DNA of 64,000 bases, taken from contig NZ_VYXP01000006.1 in NCBI RefSeq assembly GCF_008725655.1, positions 262,024 through 326,023 on the forward strand, in the 5' to 3' direction. The notes below the pieces were generated by a model that ran no database searches, was not told where the DNA came from, and saw nothing but the letters and a program-made list of their open reading frames with translations. Positions within the stretch are counted from its first letter, which is position 1; the number at the start of each line of letters is the position of its first letter. The position numbers and the translations under genes were made by a program. This DNA is from Marinihelvus fidelis (GTDB lineage: Bacteria > Pseudomonadota > Gammaproteobacteria > Xanthomonadales > SZUA-36). Below are positions 8,530 to 16,767 of this stretch, in pieces.

Positions 8530-8991
8530 TCAGCAGTCCGTATCCTCGGCGCCTGCGCCTTCTTTCACTTCTTCACAGGCATCCTCGATGGCATTGCCGG
8601 CATCCTCGGCCATATCCTCAGCCTTGTCCGAGGCATCGTCCATGGCATCGCTGACGGAATCCGCCGCGTCGTCCATCGCGTCGCTGGCATCACCCATCAT
8701 TTCGTCCGCCTTTTCCTTGGTGGCGTCGTAGGCGTCACTGGCGGCAGCGGCTGTCGCGTCGTAGGCATCGCTGGCGGCGTCAGCAGTGGCGTCAGCAGCA
8801 TCACTGATCGCGTCCCCAGCAGAATCCGCGGCATCGCCCATGGCGCTGCCGGCTTCCTCGGCGGTGGCCTTGGCTTTTTCGATCGCGCTGTCGAGTTGTT
8901 CACCCGCCGATTGCGCGCTGTCTTCTTTCTGGCAAGCAGCCAGTGCGGCAGCGCACAGCATCACGGCGAACAGCTTGGTCATCGTCTTCAT
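8530..8991 (-). CDS. Ala/Asp-rich repeat lipoprotein (LEA-like, unknown function)
   Basis: The N-terminus is a lipoprotein signal (MKTMTKLFAVMLCAAALAAC, lipobox LAAC with Cys 20), preceded by a strong GGGAGGAAAG ribosome site. After the cysteine almost the whole protein is built of 7-11-residue units of the type ASDAYDAT, AGDAISDA and ASDAMDDA, giving one long acidic amphipathic helix with Ala on one face. Such 11-residue periodicity resembles group-3 LEA proteins and some YtxH/apolipoprotein-like proteins. Cysteines near the end (DACEEV and the final C) could form a disulphide. It probably sits on a membrane facing the periplasm. The gene is followed by its own terminator, so it is a single-gene unit. 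Confidence 0.75.
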   Translation of the reverse strand: MKTMTKLFAVMLCAAALAACQKEDSAQSAGEQLDSAIEKAKATAEEAGSAMGDAADSAGDAISDAADATADAASDAYDATAAAASDAYDATKEKADEMMGDASDAMDDAADSVSDAMDDASDKAEDMAEDAGNAIEDACEEVKEGAGAEDTDC

Positions 8992-9108
8992 TTATGGCTT
9001 TCCTCCCATGTCATCTCTGGTCATCATGCCGGCCTTGGTGCCGGTCTGTTATTGCCATTGGCAGTCTATCAAGCACCATTCGGCACCGAATCGTCAACTG
9101 CTATCGAC

Positions 9109-9567
9109 TTACTGGCCCTCGTCGCCGGAGCCCTCACCATTACCCTTCAGGGCATTCTTGACCGGCGTGGCGAGGAATGAAAAGGTCAGGAAATTGATCA
9201 GCGCCAGCGCGATGGCGATCTCGTAGCGCGACCAGGCCACGGCGATGCCGATGGCGCCGGTGCTCCACAGCGCGGCCGCCGTGGCCAGCCCCATGACCCG
9301 GCCACCATGCTTGAGGATGGCGCCGCCGCCGATAAATCCCATGCCAGTCACGAGCCCCTCCATTAACCGGGCGTGGGCCTCTTCCGATTGCATGATCGAC
9401 ATGCCAACCAGCATGTAACCGCAGGTCGCGACCGCGACCAACGGAAAGGTGCGGACGCCAGCGGGTGACGCATTGGCCTCGCGGTTAATCGCCGTGGGAA
9501 ACGCGAGCAGGTAGGCCAGCGCCATGTGCGCCAGGTGCGTGAAAATCTGCCCCCAGTCGATATCCAT
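9109..9567 (-). CDS. MgtC/SapB family membrane protein
   Basis: The 152-residue protein is the membrane half of the MgtC/SapB family, with four to five helices. Conserved pieces are the early INREANASPAGVRTFPLVAVATCGYMLVG block and the GMGFIGGGAILKHGGRVMGLATAAALWSTGAIGIAVA block. The cytoplasmic ACT-like C-terminal domain of Salmonella MgtC is absent; many bacterial members also lack it. MgtC inhibits the F-ATPase under low Mg2+ in Salmonella, but for short family members the role is unknown. TATAAT lies six bases upstream of the ATG, implying a leaderless transcript. Confidence 0.85.
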   Translation of the reverse strand: MDIDWGQIFTHLAHMALAYLLAFPTAINREANASPAGVRTFPLVAVATCGYMLVGMSIMQSEEAHARLMEGLVTGMGFIGGGAILKHGGRVMGLATAAALWSTGAIGIAVAWSRYEIAIALALINFLTFSFLATPVKNALKGNGEGSGDEGQ

Positions 9568-9573
9568 GCAGCG

Positions 9574-9579
9574 ATTATA
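9574..9579 (-). promoter_or_regulatory. -10 element of the mgtC-like gene, next to the ATG
   Basis: The minus strand reads TATAAT, six bases, then ATG. Initiation seven bases past the -10 would fall on the A of the start codon. No recognisable -35 hexamer is present at 16-18 bases, so the assignment rests on the perfect -10 and its spacing. Confidence 0.4.
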
Positions 9580-9603
9580 GGGCAGGAACGCCCAGGTCAG
9601 GTC

Positions 9604-9627
9604 CCGGGGCAGGAGAGCCTGCCCCGG
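9604..9627 (-). terminator. Strong hairpin after the dipeptidase gene
   Basis: CCGGGGCAGG and CCTGCCCCGG form a perfect ten-base-pair stem with a four-base loop, starting seven bases after the dipeptidase stop. There is no U-tract, so it may be a stability hairpin or part of a Rho-dependent terminator. Confidence 0.5.
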
Positions 9628-9633
9628 TTGAAT

Positions 9634-10848
9634 TCAGGCGCTTGCCGCGTCGACGATTTCGCCCCAGACACGGATCAGGTTGCCGCCCAGGACCTTGGCG
9701 ATGTCTTCCTCGCTGTAGCCCTTTTCCAGCAACGCGTCGACCAGCACCGGGTAGGTGGACACATCTTTCAGGCCTTCCGGCAGGCTGTCACCCACGCCGT
9801 CGTAGTCCGAGCCGATGCCCACGTAGTCCACGCCGACCAGGTCGATGACGTGCACGAAATGGGCCACCGTCTGCTCGACGTTGGCAAACGGGAACGGCTT
9901 GCGCTCACGGTAATCATTGAAGAATGCCCGGGTGTCTTCCTGGCTGGGCGGCTCACTGGCGGCCTCGGTCCAGGCATCGCGCGCGGCGTTGAAGTCGTCG
10001 TACCAGCCCCTGGCGTCCGCGGTCAGGAACGAGGAGCCAAAGTTGATCATCACCAGGCCGCCGTTACTGGCCAGGGCACGGATCATGTCGTCGTCCATGT
10101 TGCGCTCGAAGCCCGGCGTAAAGTGCCGCGCGGATGAATGCGAGGCAATGACCGGCACCTGGCTGGCCTCGAGCACGTCGTAGAATGCCTTGTCGCTCAG
10201 GTGCGAGACGTCGACCATCACGCCCAGGCGGTTCATCTCCGCCACCACCTGGTGGCCGAAGTCGCTGAGCCCGTCGTTCGGTCGCGCCTTGTCGTACGAG
10301 GAGTCGGACAGGTGGTTGGCCAGCGAATGCGCCAGCGTGATGTAGCTGATGCCGCGGTCGCGGAAGAACCCGACGTTCTCCAGCTTACCCTCCAGCGGCG
10401 AGCCGTTCTCCATGCCCAGCGCCAGGCCGATTTTGCCGGCCGCCTTGGCGGCGACCGCCTCGTCCGGGGTCGCGACGATGGTGAACGATTCCGGCGCGCG
10501 CGCCACCATGGCCTCCACGGCGTCGATCAGCTGGTTGGCCAGTTCCCAGGCGCCTCCATCGGCTTCCAGCTTCGCCGGCGTGTAGATGGACATGAACGGC
10601 AGGTCCAGGCCGCCGGCCCGCGCCCGCGGCTCATCGAACTCACCCTGCTCCGTTGCTGCCGTGACGTCTTCCCAGTGGTTGTGCAGGCGGTACGGCACAT
10701 CGATGTGCGTGTCGGCGAGCAGGTACTTCTGCGCCAGTTCGCGTGCGCGCTCGGAGGCCTCGGCGGCCAGTGCCGCGGGCGCGGCGGCCAGGACAGCGGC
10801 AGCCACCAGCGCGCCAAGCGCCACATTTGATCGTGTGTAGTTGTGCAT
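9634..10848 (-). CDS. Membrane-type dipeptidase, peptidase family M19
   Basis: The 404-residue protein begins with a signal sequence cleaved near ALAAE-AS, so it is exported. It has the M19 (renal dipeptidase) zinc site: H48-x-D50 in LLADTHIDVPYRL, a glutamate in ALGMENGSPL, the paired histidines in VDVSHLSDKAF and VIASHSSARHF, and the closing aspartate in VGIGSDYDGV. M19 enzymes cleave dipeptides, including D-amino-acid-containing ones, with a binuclear zinc centre. The next gene upstream (Nudix) ends six bases before the start, so these and tyrS may form one transcript. The physiological substrate is unknown. Confidence 0.9.
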   Translation of the reverse strand: MHNYTRSNVALGALVAAAVLAAAPAALAAEASERARELAQKYLLADTHIDVPYRLHNHWEDVTAATEQGEFDEPRARAGGLDLPFMSIYTPAKLEADGGAWELANQLIDAVEAMVARAPESFTIVATPDEAVAAKAAGKIGLALGMENGSPLEGKLENVGFFRDRGISYITLAHSLANHLSDSSYDKARPNDGLSDFGHQVVAEMNRLGVMVDVSHLSDKAFYDVLEASQVPVIASHSSARHFTPGFERNMDDDMIRALASNGGLVMINFGSSFLTADARGWYDDFNAARDAWTEAASEPPSQEDTRAFFNDYRERKPFPFANVEQTVAHFVHVIDLVGVDYVGIGSDYDGVGDSLPEGLKDVSTYPVLVDALLEKGYSEEDIAKVLGGNLIRVWGEIVDAASA

Positions 10849-10854
10849 TTCGGG

Positions 10855-11391
10855 TTACTCCGTGGGGGCGCCGGGGGCCTGCGCCAGCAGGGTCAAGCGG
10901 TGATCCAGCATCGTGTCGTCTTCGAAAATCCAGTCGGCGGTGAAGGCCTTGCCTTCGAGAATGAGCGGCAGCCAGATGTGGTCATCTTCCCACATCCGCT
11001 CGTAGGGAATGGCGTCGGTGCGCCTCCAAAGCGGCACGGCCTCGTCGGTCTCGACCGGCTCGCCACCCCACTTGCTGGTGCGGAACACCCAGCAGTGGAT
11101 GGAATAACCGTCGACGAACTGGAAGCGGTGTTCGCCCAGCTGCTCGAGCTCGCTGACATCGATACCCAGCTCTTCCTTGCATTCGCGGATGGCGCACTGC
11201 TCAACGCTCTCGCCGGGGTCGACCTTGCCGCCCGGGCCGTTGACCTTGCCGCCACCCAGGCCGCGCTTCTTTTCGATCAGCAGGATGTCGTCACCGCTAA
11301 GCACGAACACGAGGGTCGCGCGATCCACCGGCGTCCACCGGCTCCAGTCGATATCGGCGATCCGGCGCGCGCCGGCGAACTCAGCGGACAC
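10855..11391 (-). CDS. MTH1-like Nudix hydrolase (probable 8-oxo-dGTP diphosphatase)
   Basis: The Nudix box [25 protein letters not shown] is intact. The flanking sequence resembles eukaryotic MTH1 (NUDT1) rather than E. coli Mut[14 protein letters not shown] before the box, then a strand with Q-F-V-D-G-Y, the [17 protein letters not shown] segment, and [16 protein letters not shown], matching the MTH1 region that reads the purine. A role in clearing oxidised nucleotides is inferred. No ATG precedes the conserved part; GTG 11391, overlapping the tyrS stop by 11 bases, is the likeliest start, giving 178 residues. The start is uncertain by up to about 25 codons. Confidence 0.75.
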   Translation of the reverse strand: MSAEFAGARRIADIDWSRWTPVDRATLVFVLSGDDILLIEKKRGLGGGKVNGPGGKVDPGESVEQCAIRECKEELGIDVSELEQLGEHRFQFVDGYSIHCWVFRTSKWGGEPVETDEAVPLWRRTDAIPYERMWEDDHIWLPLILEGKAFTADWIFEDDTMLDHRLTLLAQAPGAPTE

Positions 11392-12580
11392 GGGCCTTGC
11401 AGAACTTCCGTTTGCCGACCTGCAGCACGCCTTCGAAGCCCAGTTCGAGCTGCAGGTTGCGATCGTCGACCTTCTCACCGTCGATACGCACGCCGCCCTG
11501 CTTGATCATGCGGAAGGCCTCAGAGTTGCTGGCCGTCAGGCTGCAGGCCGTGAGCGCGGCGGCAATGCCGATGCCCTCGGCGCCGGCATCCAGCGTTTTC
11601 TCCGGAATGTCGTCCGGCATCTGGCCGCCCTTGAAGCGGGCGATAAAGGTCTCGCGCGCGGCTTCGGCCGCAGCACGGTCGTGGAACCGCTCGACGATCT
11701 CCTCGCCCAGCAGGAATTTCACATCGCGCGGGTTGCGCCCGCCCTCGACATCGGCGCGCAGCTGCGCCAGCTCCTCGTTGGAGCGGAAACTGAGCAGGTC
11801 AAACCAGCGCCACATCAGCTCGTCGGAGATCGACATGACCTTGCCGAACATCTCGTCCGGCGCCTCGGTGATGCCGATGTAGTTGTCGAGCGACTTGGAC
11901 ATCTTCTGCACACCGTCCAGGCCTTCCAGCAGCGGCAGGGTGATGATCACCTGCGGCGCCTGGCCGGCCTGCGCCTGCAGGTGGCGGCCCACGAGCAGGT
12001 TGAACTTCTGGTCGGTGCCGCCCATCTCGACGTCGCACTCCAGCGCGACGGAGTCATAGCCCTGCGCCAGCGGGTACAGGAACTCGTGCACGGAAATGGG
12101 CTGCTCGGCCTTGTAACGCTTGTTGAAGTCGTCGCGCTCCAGCATGCGCGCCACGGTGTACTGCGCGGCCAGGCGGATCATGCCGTCGGCGCCCAGTTCG
12201 TTGAACCACTCGGAGTTGAAGCGCACCTTTGTCTTCTCGCGGTCGAGAATCTTGAACACCTGTTGCGCGTAAGTCTCGGCGTTGGCCTTGATCTGCTCCG
12301 GCGTCAGCGGCTTGCGGGTGACGTTCTTGCCGGTGGGGTCACCGATCATGCCGGTGAAGTCTCCAATCAGGAAGGTGACCTCGTGGCCCAGGTCCTGGAA
12401 CACTCGCATCTTGTTGATGATTACCGTGTGGCCCAGGTGCAGGTCCGGCGCGGTGGGGTCGAAACCGACCTTGATTTTCAGCTGGCGACCGGACTCCAGG
12501 CGCTCGGCCAGTTCCTCGGTCTTGATGATTTCATCGGTGCCCCGGGCGATCAGGTCGAGGGCGGCTTGCACGTCGTTCAT
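11381..12580 (-). CDS. tyrS: Tyrosyl-tRNA synthetase
   Basis: This 399-residue class I aminoacyl-tRNA synthetase charges tRNA-Tyr. It has the HIGH-type motif H48-L-G-H51, the KMSKS motif at 226-230, tyrosine-binding residues around [15 protein letters not shown], and an S4-like RNA-binding domain over the last 60 residues ([20 protein letters not shown]). Length and signature fit the TyrZ (type 2) branch found in many Gammaproteobacteria. The Nudix gene starts within its stop region, and an M23 peptidase gene diverges upstream, a neighbourhood also known from Pseudomonas. Confidence 0.95.
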   Translation of the reverse strand: MNDVQAALDLIARGTDEIIKTEELAERLESGRQLKIKVGFDPTAPDLHLGHTVIINKMRVFQDLGHEVTFLIGDFTGMIGDPTGKNVTRKPLTPEQIKANAETYAQQVFKILDREKTKVRFNSEWFNELGADGMIRLAAQYTVARMLERDDFNKRYKAEQPISVHEFLYPLAQGYDSVALECDVEMGGTDQKFNLLVGRHLQAQAGQAPQVIITLPLLEGLDGVQKMSKSLDNYIGITEAPDEMFGKVMSISDELMWRWFDLLSFRSNEELAQLRADVEGGRNPRDVKFLLGEEIVERFHDRAAAEAARETFIARFKGGQMPDDIPEKTLDAGAEGIGIAAALTACSLTASNSEAFRMIKQGGVRIDGEKVDDRNLQLELGFEGVLQVGKRKFCKARVR

Positions 12581-12673
12581 GATGTTGTTCTGGCGTCAGT
12601 TTCCGCCACCTTGGCGGGGAATCGGGCATTGTACCGACCCCGCCGGGCCAAGGGTACCGGGCATACGCGCCGA

Positions 12674-12703
12674 TTGACCGCCGATAGGGCTGTCGCTTAT
12701 TGT
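12674..12703 (+). promoter_or_regulatory. Candidate promoter of the M23 endopeptidase gene
   Basis: TTGACC (12674-12679), an 18-base spacer and TATTGT (12698-12703) form a plausible sigma-70 promoter in the 169-base gap between tyrS and the divergent endopeptidase gene. Confidence 0.35.
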
Positions 12704-12749
12704 GAGCGTTGCCGGAAACTCTGGACAGCCCCGATTGTCCACAGACGGA

Positions 12750-14165
12750 ATGAAAAACAGAACCTTGCTTCACAAGGCCTTCGTCGAATTCATCGATCGG
12801 GCCAGGGGTTGGCATCCCTCCCAAATTCGGATCACCCGCGCCCGCGTGGCGGTGTTTGCCGTCACGCTGATTGCCGTGGGCCTGGCCATGGGTGGCAAAC
12901 AGGAAGCCCCCGTGGCCGAGGACATTGCGGCGACCACGGCCGAACTGACCCAGACCCTGGACATCGCCCTGCCCAGCCGCGAACCCGCACCCGCCGCGCG
13001 CGCGGAAGTGGAAGCCGCGGTGGCGAAGGCGGAAGAGAAGGCCGAGATCGCGGCGGCGCTGGATACCTGGAACGAAGTCCCGGTCCGTAACGGCCAGACC
13101 CTGGACGGCATCTTCCGCCAGCAGGGCTACTCGATCCCGCTGCTGCACCAGATCCTCGCTCTCAACGGCGACACCAAGAGCCTGACTAAAATTCGCCCCG
13201 GCGACGTCTTCGGCTTCCAGGATGATGGCGCAGGCAACCTCCAGCGCATGCGCTACCCCATTGACGACGACGCCTACCTGCTGGTCAGCATCGACGAGCA
13301 GGGGCCCAACGCGGAGCGCCTGGCCCGCGAACTGAACAGCGAGGTCCGCGAAGCCGAGGGCACCATCGAGTCATCGCTGTTCCTGGCCGGCAAGCAGGCC
13401 GGCCTGTCGGACAACATGGTTATGAAACTGGCCGAGATCTTTGGCTGGGACATCGATTTCATTCTCGATATCCGCGCCGGCGACCGCTTCTTTATGGTCT
13501 ACGAAAAGATCTACCGCGACGGCGAGTACCTGCGCGACGGCGACATCCTGGCCGCGACGTTCATCAACCAGGGCGAGCGCTTCGAGGCCGTTCGCTTTGC
13601 CGACGACGATGGCATTGATTACTACACGCCGGACGGACGGCCGATGCGCAAAGCCTTCCTGCGCGCGCCGCTGAACTTCAGCTACATCAGCTCGAATTTC
13701 AACCCGAAGCGTTTCCACCCCATCCTCAAGCGGGTGAAGGCGCATAACGGCATCGACTACCGCGCGCCCACCGGCACGCCGGTCTACGCCGCCGGCGCCG
13801 GCAAGGTGATCCGCTCGGACTACAACCGCTTCAACGGCCACCACGTGTTTATCCAGCACTCCGGCAGCATCGTCACCAAGTACCTGCACTTCAACAAGCG
13901 CGCGGTGAAAAACGGCCAGCGCGTGAAGCAGGGCCAGGTGATTGGCTACGTCGGAAGCACCGGCATGTCCCAGGCACCGCACCTGCACTACGAATTCCTG
14001 GTCAACGGTGTGCACCGCAACCCGCGCACCGTGCCACTGCCCAAGGCCGAACCGCTGGATGATACGCAGCTGGTGGCATTCCACAGCCAGGCGGCACCGT
14101 ACCTGAAGCAGCTTGGACGGCTGGAATCGGCCTCGATGTACGCCCACCGCGGCGGCAACGAGTGA
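12750..14165 (+). CDS. M23 family murein DD-endopeptidase (MepM-like)
   Basis: The 471-residue protein has an N-terminal membrane anchor (about 30-48) and an Ala/Glu-rich linker. An OapA/LysM-like segment follows at about 110-175 (VRNGQTLDGIFRQQGYSIPLLHQIL), then a middle domain and a C-terminal LytM domain. The zinc site is complete: H-N-G-I-D near 330 and HLHYEF near 410, with Y-L-H between. Such enzymes cut peptide cross-links so that new peptidoglycan can be inserted. The ATG at 12750 is chosen over a GTG at 12702, which lies upstream of the candidate transcription start. Its stop is the first TGA of a TGACG repeat running into anmK. The tyrS-M23-anmK order is conserved in other Gammaproteobacteria. 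Confidence 0.88.
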   Translation: MKNRTLLHKAFVEFIDRARGWHPSQIRITRARVAVFAVTLIAVGLAMGGKQEAPVAEDIAATTAELTQTLDIALPSREPAPAARAEVEAAVAKAEEKAEIAAALDTWNEVPVRNGQTLDGIFRQQGYSIPLLHQILALNGDTKSLTKIRPGDVFGFQDDGAGNLQRMRYPIDDDAYLLVSIDEQGPNAERLARELNSEVREAEGTIESSLFLAGKQAGLSDNMVMKLAEIFGWDIDFILDIRAGDRFFMVYEKIYRDGEYLRDGDILAATFINQGERFEAVRFADDDGIDYYTPDGRPMRKAFLRAPLNFSYISSNFNPKRFHPILKRVKAHNGIDYRAPTGTPVYAAGAGKVIRSDYNRFNGHHVFIQHSGSIVTKYLHFNKRAVKNGQRVKQGQVIGYVGSTGMSQAPHLHYEFLVNGVHRNPRTVPLPKAEPLDDTQLVAFHSQAAPYLKQLGRLESASMYAHRGGNE

Positions 14166-14190
14166 CGGGTGACGGGTGACGGGTGACGGG
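14163..14190. repeat. Four tandem TGACGGG heptamers joining mepM and anmK
   Basis: Four copies of the 7-base unit TGACGGG run head to tail. The first contributes the TGA stop of the endopeptidase gene, and a GTG within the block is the start of anmK. Because seven is not a multiple of three, each copy shifts frame, so gain or loss of one unit would change the distance and frame between stop and start. Confidence 0.75.
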
Positions 14191-15298
14191 TGAACTGTTT
14201 ATCGGGATGATTTCCGGGACGAGTCGGGACGGGGTGGACGCGGTGATCGCGGACTTCGAGACCGGCAAGCCTGAACTGCTGAACGCATCCTGCACACCCT
14301 ACCCTGACGCACTGCGTGAGCGGCTCGACCGCTTCATGGCGGCCGGCAAGCCCGACCTCTCCGACCCTGAATGCGGTGACCTGGACATCAAGTTCGGGCA
14401 TTTCTTCGCCCGTATCGCCAACGACCTGATCCAGGCGACCGGCCTGGAGTCACGCGATATTCGCGGCATTGGCTCGCACGGCCAGACCGCCTGGCACGCC
14501 CCTGACGATGAGCCGCCGATGTCGCTGCAGCTGGGTCGCGGCAATGTCATCGCCAACGTCACCCGCGTGCCCACCGTCACGAATTTCCGCACCGCCGACC
14601 TGCTGGCCGGCGGCCAGGGCGCGCCGCTGGCGCCATTGCTGCACCGCGAACTGTTCGCGTCTGATGACGAAACCCGAGCCGTGCTGAACCTGGGCGGCAT
14701 CGCCAACCTGACCCTGCTCGCGCCGGGTGAGCCCGTGCGCGGCTGGGACACTGGCCCGGCCAGCTGCCTGCTGGACCTGTGGATCCACCGGCACCGTGGC
14801 CGCGCGTACGACGACGGCGGCGCCTGGGGCGCGAGTGGCACCGTGCTGCCGGGCCTGCTGGCCAGCATGCTCGAAGAGCCCTACTTTCACCTGCCCGCGC
14901 CCAAGAGCACCGGCCTGGAACTGTTCAACGCCGACTGGCTGCAAAAACAGCTCGTCCAGGCCGACGCCACCTCCGCCACCGCGGTCGACATCCAGGCCAC
15001 GCTGGCCGAACTGACCGCCAACACCGTCACCGACAGCCTGCGGCTGGCCGGCGGCGCCAGCGAATTGCTGGTCTGCGGCGGCGGTGTGCATAATGTCGAC
15101 CTGATGCGGCGGATGGCCGCCCTGCTGGGCAACACGCCGGTCCGCTCCACCGCGGAGCGCGGCGCCCACCCCGACTGGGTCGAAGCCAACCTGTTCGCCT
15201 GGCTGGCCAGGGAGCGCCTGGCCAACCGCAAGGTCGACACCACGGGCATCACCGGCGCGAACGCGCCCGTGTTGCTCGGAGACATCGCCACACCCTGA
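14183..15298 (+). CDS. anmK: Anhydro-N-acetylmuramic acid kinase
   Basis: The 371-residue protein converts 1,6-anhydro-MurNAc plus ATP to MurNAc-6-phosphate during peptidoglycan recycling in the cytoplasm. The ATP-binding opening GMISGTSRDGVDAV is at residues 8-21, with R for the more usual M/L after S. Further family blocks are GIGSHGQT, NVTRVPTVTNFRTADLLAGGQGAPL, LNLGGIANLT and GGGVHN. GTG 14183 is the first in-frame start after a stop in the repeat, and it gives the normal N-terminus. It probably forms a cell-wall turnover unit with the endopeptidase upstream. There is no clear Shine-Dalgarno sequence in the repeat. Confidence 0.93.
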   Translation: MTGELFIGMISGTSRDGVDAVIADFETGKPELLNASCTPYPDALRERLDRFMAAGKPDLSDPECGDLDIKFGHFFARIANDLIQATGLESRDIRGIGSHGQTAWHAPDDEPPMSLQLGRGNVIANVTRVPTVTNFRTADLLAGGQGAPLAPLLHRELFASDDETRAVLNLGGIANLTLLAPGEPVRGWDTGPASCLLDLWIHRHRGRAYDDGGAWGASGTVLPGLLASMLEEPYFHLPAPKSTGLELFNADWLQKQLVQADATSATAVDIQATLAELTANTVTDSLRLAGGASELLVCGGGVHNVDLMRRMAALLGNTPVRSTAERGAHPDWVEANLFAWLARERLANRKVDTTGITGANAPVLLGDIATP

Positions 15299-15324
15299 AC
15301 CACGAACTGACCGGAGGCCACACC

Positions 15325-15702
15325 ATGAACCTGCTCCTCAACATCATCTGGTTCATCCTCGGCGGCTTCATCGTTTTCTTCGGCTACCTGCTGGGCGCCG
15401 TGATCCTGTGCATCACCATCATCGGCATCCCTTTCGGCATCCAGTGCTTCAAGCTCTCCATGCTGGCCGCGGCACCGTTCGGCAAGGAAATCCGCGACAC
15501 CGACCCGCCCGGCGGCCTGCTCTCGATCATCATGAACATCATCTGGATCCTGCTGCCCGGCCTGGAACTGGCCATCATCCACCTGTGCCTGGCAGTGGTC
15601 TTTGGCATCACCATCATCGGCCTGCCCATCGCGGCCCAGCACCTGAAGATGACGCGCCTGGCGCTGCTGCCGTTCGGGTTCCGGGTGGTGGAGCGTTACT
15701 GA
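15325..15702 (+). CDS. YccF domain membrane protein
   Basis: The 125-residue protein contains two copies of the YccF unit: an N-terminal I-I-W-F-I-L-G-G-F helix followed by C-I-T-I-I-G-I-P-F-G-I-Q-C-F-K, and a second I-I-W-I-L-L-P-G-L-E followed by I-T-I-I-G-L-P-I-A-A-Q-H-L-K. Four membrane helices result. The function of YccF is unknown; E. coli YccF sits beside the YccS transporter. A GGAGG-like site precedes the ATG. It follows anmK by 26 bases. Confidence 0.88.
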   Translation: MNLLLNIIWFILGGFIVFFGYLLGAVILCITIIGIPFGIQCFKLSMLAAAPFGKEIRDTDPPGGLLSIIMNIIWILLPGLELAIIHLCLAVVFGITIIGLPIAAQHLKMTRLALLPFGFRVVERY

Positions 15703-15703
15703 A

Positions 15704-16669
15704 ATGTCCGGCCGTCACCAGCAACGGTCGATGCGTTTTGCTGTATTCGCGGCAACACTATTTGCGCTCGTTTCTGTTGCTGTCTTGCTGTCGCAGCGTA
15801 ATACCGGCTCCGCTGAGCCAGCCCCGGTATCTGCTGCCCCATCACCGATTGACCGCCCAGCTGACCTTGTGGAATCAGCCGGAGTCGTCAACGCAGACGA
15901 GGTTGCGCTTGCTCCACGGGGCGTTGAATCGGCGCCGGTTGAACCAGGTCCCAGCCAGCCAAGCGGGGGGACCGTCGCACAACCACAAGATCCTGATGAC
16001 CCCGCGATAGCCGATGCGCTGGAACAGGTCGCGAAGAGTGAAACAGACCTTGATCTCGCGATGCAGGGGGATATCGAGGCGGCGGATCGGTTGGCCAGCT
16101 ATATCAACCGGGGCTGTCGCCATGCGCCTCGCAGCACTGAAGCGCTGAACCGCACACTTGATACTTTCCAGCGAAGCCTGGCTCAGGCCGACTCAGTTTC
16201 GGCCCGCCGAAACTTCGAAGCATCGATCCATGGCACCACAGTGATGTTCCATGCTTGTGCCAAAATCCTGGAAACGGTCGGCAATGCCGGGGAAGACATC
16301 AAACGCCTGGCACAGTCCGGCGATGTTGTGGCGCGGTATATCTATGCGTTGTGGCCGCCCGAGCTTGCGAACGAAGATTCACCCCTGTTGGCCCAGACCG
16401 AATGGGAGCTTCTGGCGAGAGACTTCATTTTCCAGAACATCGAGTCCGGTGAACCGCTTGGGCTGGTCGCCCTGGGAGGCTCTTACAATTCCGGCACCTT
16501 TACCCCACAAAACAATGCGCTGGGTTTGGGCCTGCTCATGGCGGCCGCCAATTGCGGCCTGGTCCACCCACCTACAGAAAAACTCCTGAAGAGATTGGCC
16601 GAATCCAGTGATGAACAAAAGGATTATTTCTTCAGATACAACAGTGACCAGTTTGGACCTGGCGTTTAA
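15704..16669 (+). CDS. Membrane-anchored protein of unknown function
   Basis: I do not recognise this 321-residue protein. It has a short basic start, one hydrophobic helix (about 13-27), and a Pro/Ala/Ser-rich linker to about 95. The globular, mostly helical domain after that contains cysteines in RGCRHAPRS, FHACAKI and AANCGLVH. The last 120 residues have a loose Sel1/TPR-like flavour (SGDVVARYIYAL, SGEPLGLVALGGSYNSG, NALGLGLLMAAANCG) but no clear repeat. It starts one base after yccF. Its codon use and lower GC differ from its neighbours, suggesting a recent arrival or weak constraint. A periplasmic location is inferred from the anchor. Confidence 0.6.
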   Translation: MSGRHQQRSMRFAVFAATLFALVSVAVLLSQRNTGSAEPAPVSAAPSPIDRPADLVESAGVVNADEVALAPRGVESAPVEPGPSQPSGGTVAQPQDPDDPAIADALEQVAKSETDLDLAMQGDIEAADRLASYINRGCRHAPRSTEALNRTLDTFQRSLAQADSVSARRNFEASIHGTTVMFHACAKILETVGNAGEDIKRLAQSGDVVARYIYALWPPELANEDSPLLAQTEWELLARDFIFQNIESGEPLGLVALGGSYNSGTFTPQNNALGLGLLMAAANCGLVHPPTEKLLKRLAESSDEQKDYFFRYNSDQFGPGV

Positions 16670-16767
16670 GGTTGCGGAACAAGCTGGCATGGATTGCCAG
16701 CCCAACGGGACTACCCGCTGAACCCACGGCTCGAGCGAGTGTGCGTCGTGATTAAGCGCCGATCTCG

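Noticed and set aside
11177-13090. A 637-codon plus-strand frame opposite tyrS
   Set aside because: It is antisense to tyrS with low-complexity composition; tyrS has all synthetase motifs.
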